Below, piece after piece: positions 63,192-64,000 of a stretch of 64,000 bases of DNA. A program made the position numbers and the translations under genes. This DNA comes from Nannocystis bainbridge. GTDB lineage: Bacteria > Myxococcota_A > Polyangia > Nannocystales > Nannocystaceae. Within the stretch, counting starts at the first letter, position 1; every line of letters begins with the position of its first letter. Below the pieces are notes generated by a model that worked only from the letters and a program-made list of their open reading frames with translations, searched no databases and had not been told where the DNA came from. The DNA lies in assembly GCF_028368995.1 (NCBI RefSeq), contig NZ_JAQNDL010000003.1, positions 186,001 through 250,000 on the forward strand, in the 5' to 3' direction.

Positions 63192-64000
63192 ATGATCGTC
63201 CGTTCGACCACCGTCCTCCTCACTGCTGTCGTCTCGCTCGCCGCCTGCGGCGACGACGGGTCCACCAGCGCCAGCGACACCGCGGGCACCACCGACACGA
63301 CGGGCACCACCGACACGACCGGCACCACGGTCACCCCCGGCACCACCGACGACGATCCGACGACGGTCGCGCCGACCACGACCTCGGTCGACACCACCGG
63401 CCCGGACACCACCACTCAGCCGGTCACCTCCACGACCGACGACACCACCACGACCGACGGCACCACCACGCTCGACACCACGAGCGACACCACCACGCTC
63501 GACACCACGAGCGACACCACCGACACCACCGGCGACACCTCGACCTCGACCGGCGCCGTCGACGAGACCCCGCCTTCCGTGACCCTCGCGCGTCCGTTCG
63601 ACAACGTCTACGTGGCCAGTCGGCGGCTCATCCTCACCGGCGAGGCCAGCGACGACCTCGAGGTCGTCGCCGTCGAGCTCGTCGTCAACGGCGAGGCCCC
63701 GGTCGCGCTCCCGATCGGGCCCGGGCCGGTGCTCGAGTTCAGCGCCGACGTCCGCCTCCGCCGCGGCTGGAACTCCCTGCAGTTGATCGCCCGCGACGCG
63801 GCCGACAACACCGGCAGCAGCACGCGCCACGTCCACCTCGGCGTGCCGGTGGCCGCCGGCGGGGCCCACTCGCTCGCGGTCGTCGACGGCGCGGCCTGGG
63901 GCTTCGGCCGCAACAACGAGGGCCAGCTCGGCGCCGGCGACCTCGTCGATCACCACCTCCCCACCGCGATGATGGGCCTCGACGACGCGGTCTCGCTGTC
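63192..64000 (+). CDS. RCC1-repeat lipoprotein, N-terminal part
   Basis: A lipoprotein gene that runs off the right edge; 269 residues are visible. The signal has lipobox SLAAC. A very long Thr/Asp linker (TTDTTG, TTLDTTSDTT units) reaches residue 120. An Ig-like domain ('PPSVTLARPFDNVYVASRRLILTGEASDD ... WNSLQLIARDAADNTGSS') follows, and the visible end is the start of an RCC1 propeller ('GGAHSLAVVDGAAWGFGRNNEGQLGAGDLVD'). RCC1-type surface propellers bind partners or ligands. Confidence 0.85.
   Translation, partial: MIVRSTTVLLTAVVSLAACGDDGSTSASDTAGTTDTTGTTDTTGTTVTPGTTDDDPTTVAPTTTSVDTTGPDTTTQPVTSTTDDTTTTDGTTTLDTTSDTTTLDTTSDTTDTTGDTSTSTGAVDETPPSVTLARPFDNVYVASRRLILTGEASDDLEVVAVELVVNGEAPVALPIGPGPVLEFSADVRLRRGWNSLQLIARDAADNTGSSTRHVHLGVPVAAGGAHSLAVVDGAAWGFGRNNEGQLGAGDLVDHHLPTAMMGLDDAVSL

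Overview
The window is very GC-rich and almost wholly coding. It looks like chromosome from a myxobacterium (Myxococcota), most likely a Nannocystis-like lineage. The evidence is about twenty predicted lipoproteins with Ser/Thr/Asp/Gly-rich linkers behind the lipobox, a C-terminal Cys-x-Cys/membrane/Arg-rich sorting tail on the M23 peptidase, a type I polyketide synthase end, and hybrid two-component proteins. This placement rests on protein character; no rRNA or marker gene is present. No tRNA, rRNA, insertion sequence, phage or CRISPR array was seen.

Layout. 1-6.5 kb: the end of a polyketide synthase (AT-ACP-TE), a baeRF-type release-factor-like protein, a dienelactone hydrolase, an M19 dipeptidase lipoprotein and a Pro-rich exported peptide. 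7-9.3 kb: an ArsR/SRPBCC pair and a six-bladed-propeller lipoprotein. 9.6-13 kb: a secretory operon of a trypsin-like protease, an FG-GAP lipoprotein and two paralogous Cys-rich mini-lipoproteins. 13-21 kb: aldehyde dehydrogenase, MAPEG protein, a coupled pair of large lipoproteins (one resembling fungal Tos1), LysR with an APCDD1-like lipoprotein, and a lipoprotein with six 47-residue repeats. 21-24.7 kb: a group II PLP decarboxylase divergent from a dopamine-beta-hydroxylase-like copper monooxygenase with a haem c domain. 24.6-32 kb: a broken gene, a GNAT/azoreductase/AhpD operon divergent from a MocR regulator, a frameshifted lipoprotein, and a WYL regulator with its target. 32.5-41 kb: lipoproteins, a LanC-like enzyme, UdgX, DUF2243 and a histone-H1-tailed protein. 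41.4-45.4 kb: a kinase/response regulator/hybrid kinase operon. 46.5-50.4 kb: P450, HAD phosphatase and a DxDD class II terpene cyclase, probably a compact terpenoid locus. 50.5-54.1 kb: an efflux-adaptor remnant, DUF899 with a CPxCW mini membrane protein, and a TPR/winged-helix regulator preceded by four direct repeats. 54-64 kb: mostly exported lipoproteins, a vWA protein, an M23 peptidase and the start of an RCC1-repeat protein.

The strongest unexplained signal is a family of 14-bp palindromes, TGTCC-N4-GGACA. They lie mostly just downstream of stop codons, singly or head-to-tail on an exact 14-bp period. There are five in a row at 51029-51098 and about six at 62912-63017. Their arms show paired changes (TGTCT/AGACA, TGTCG/CGACA, TGCCC/GGGCA), so the palindrome itself appears to be maintained.
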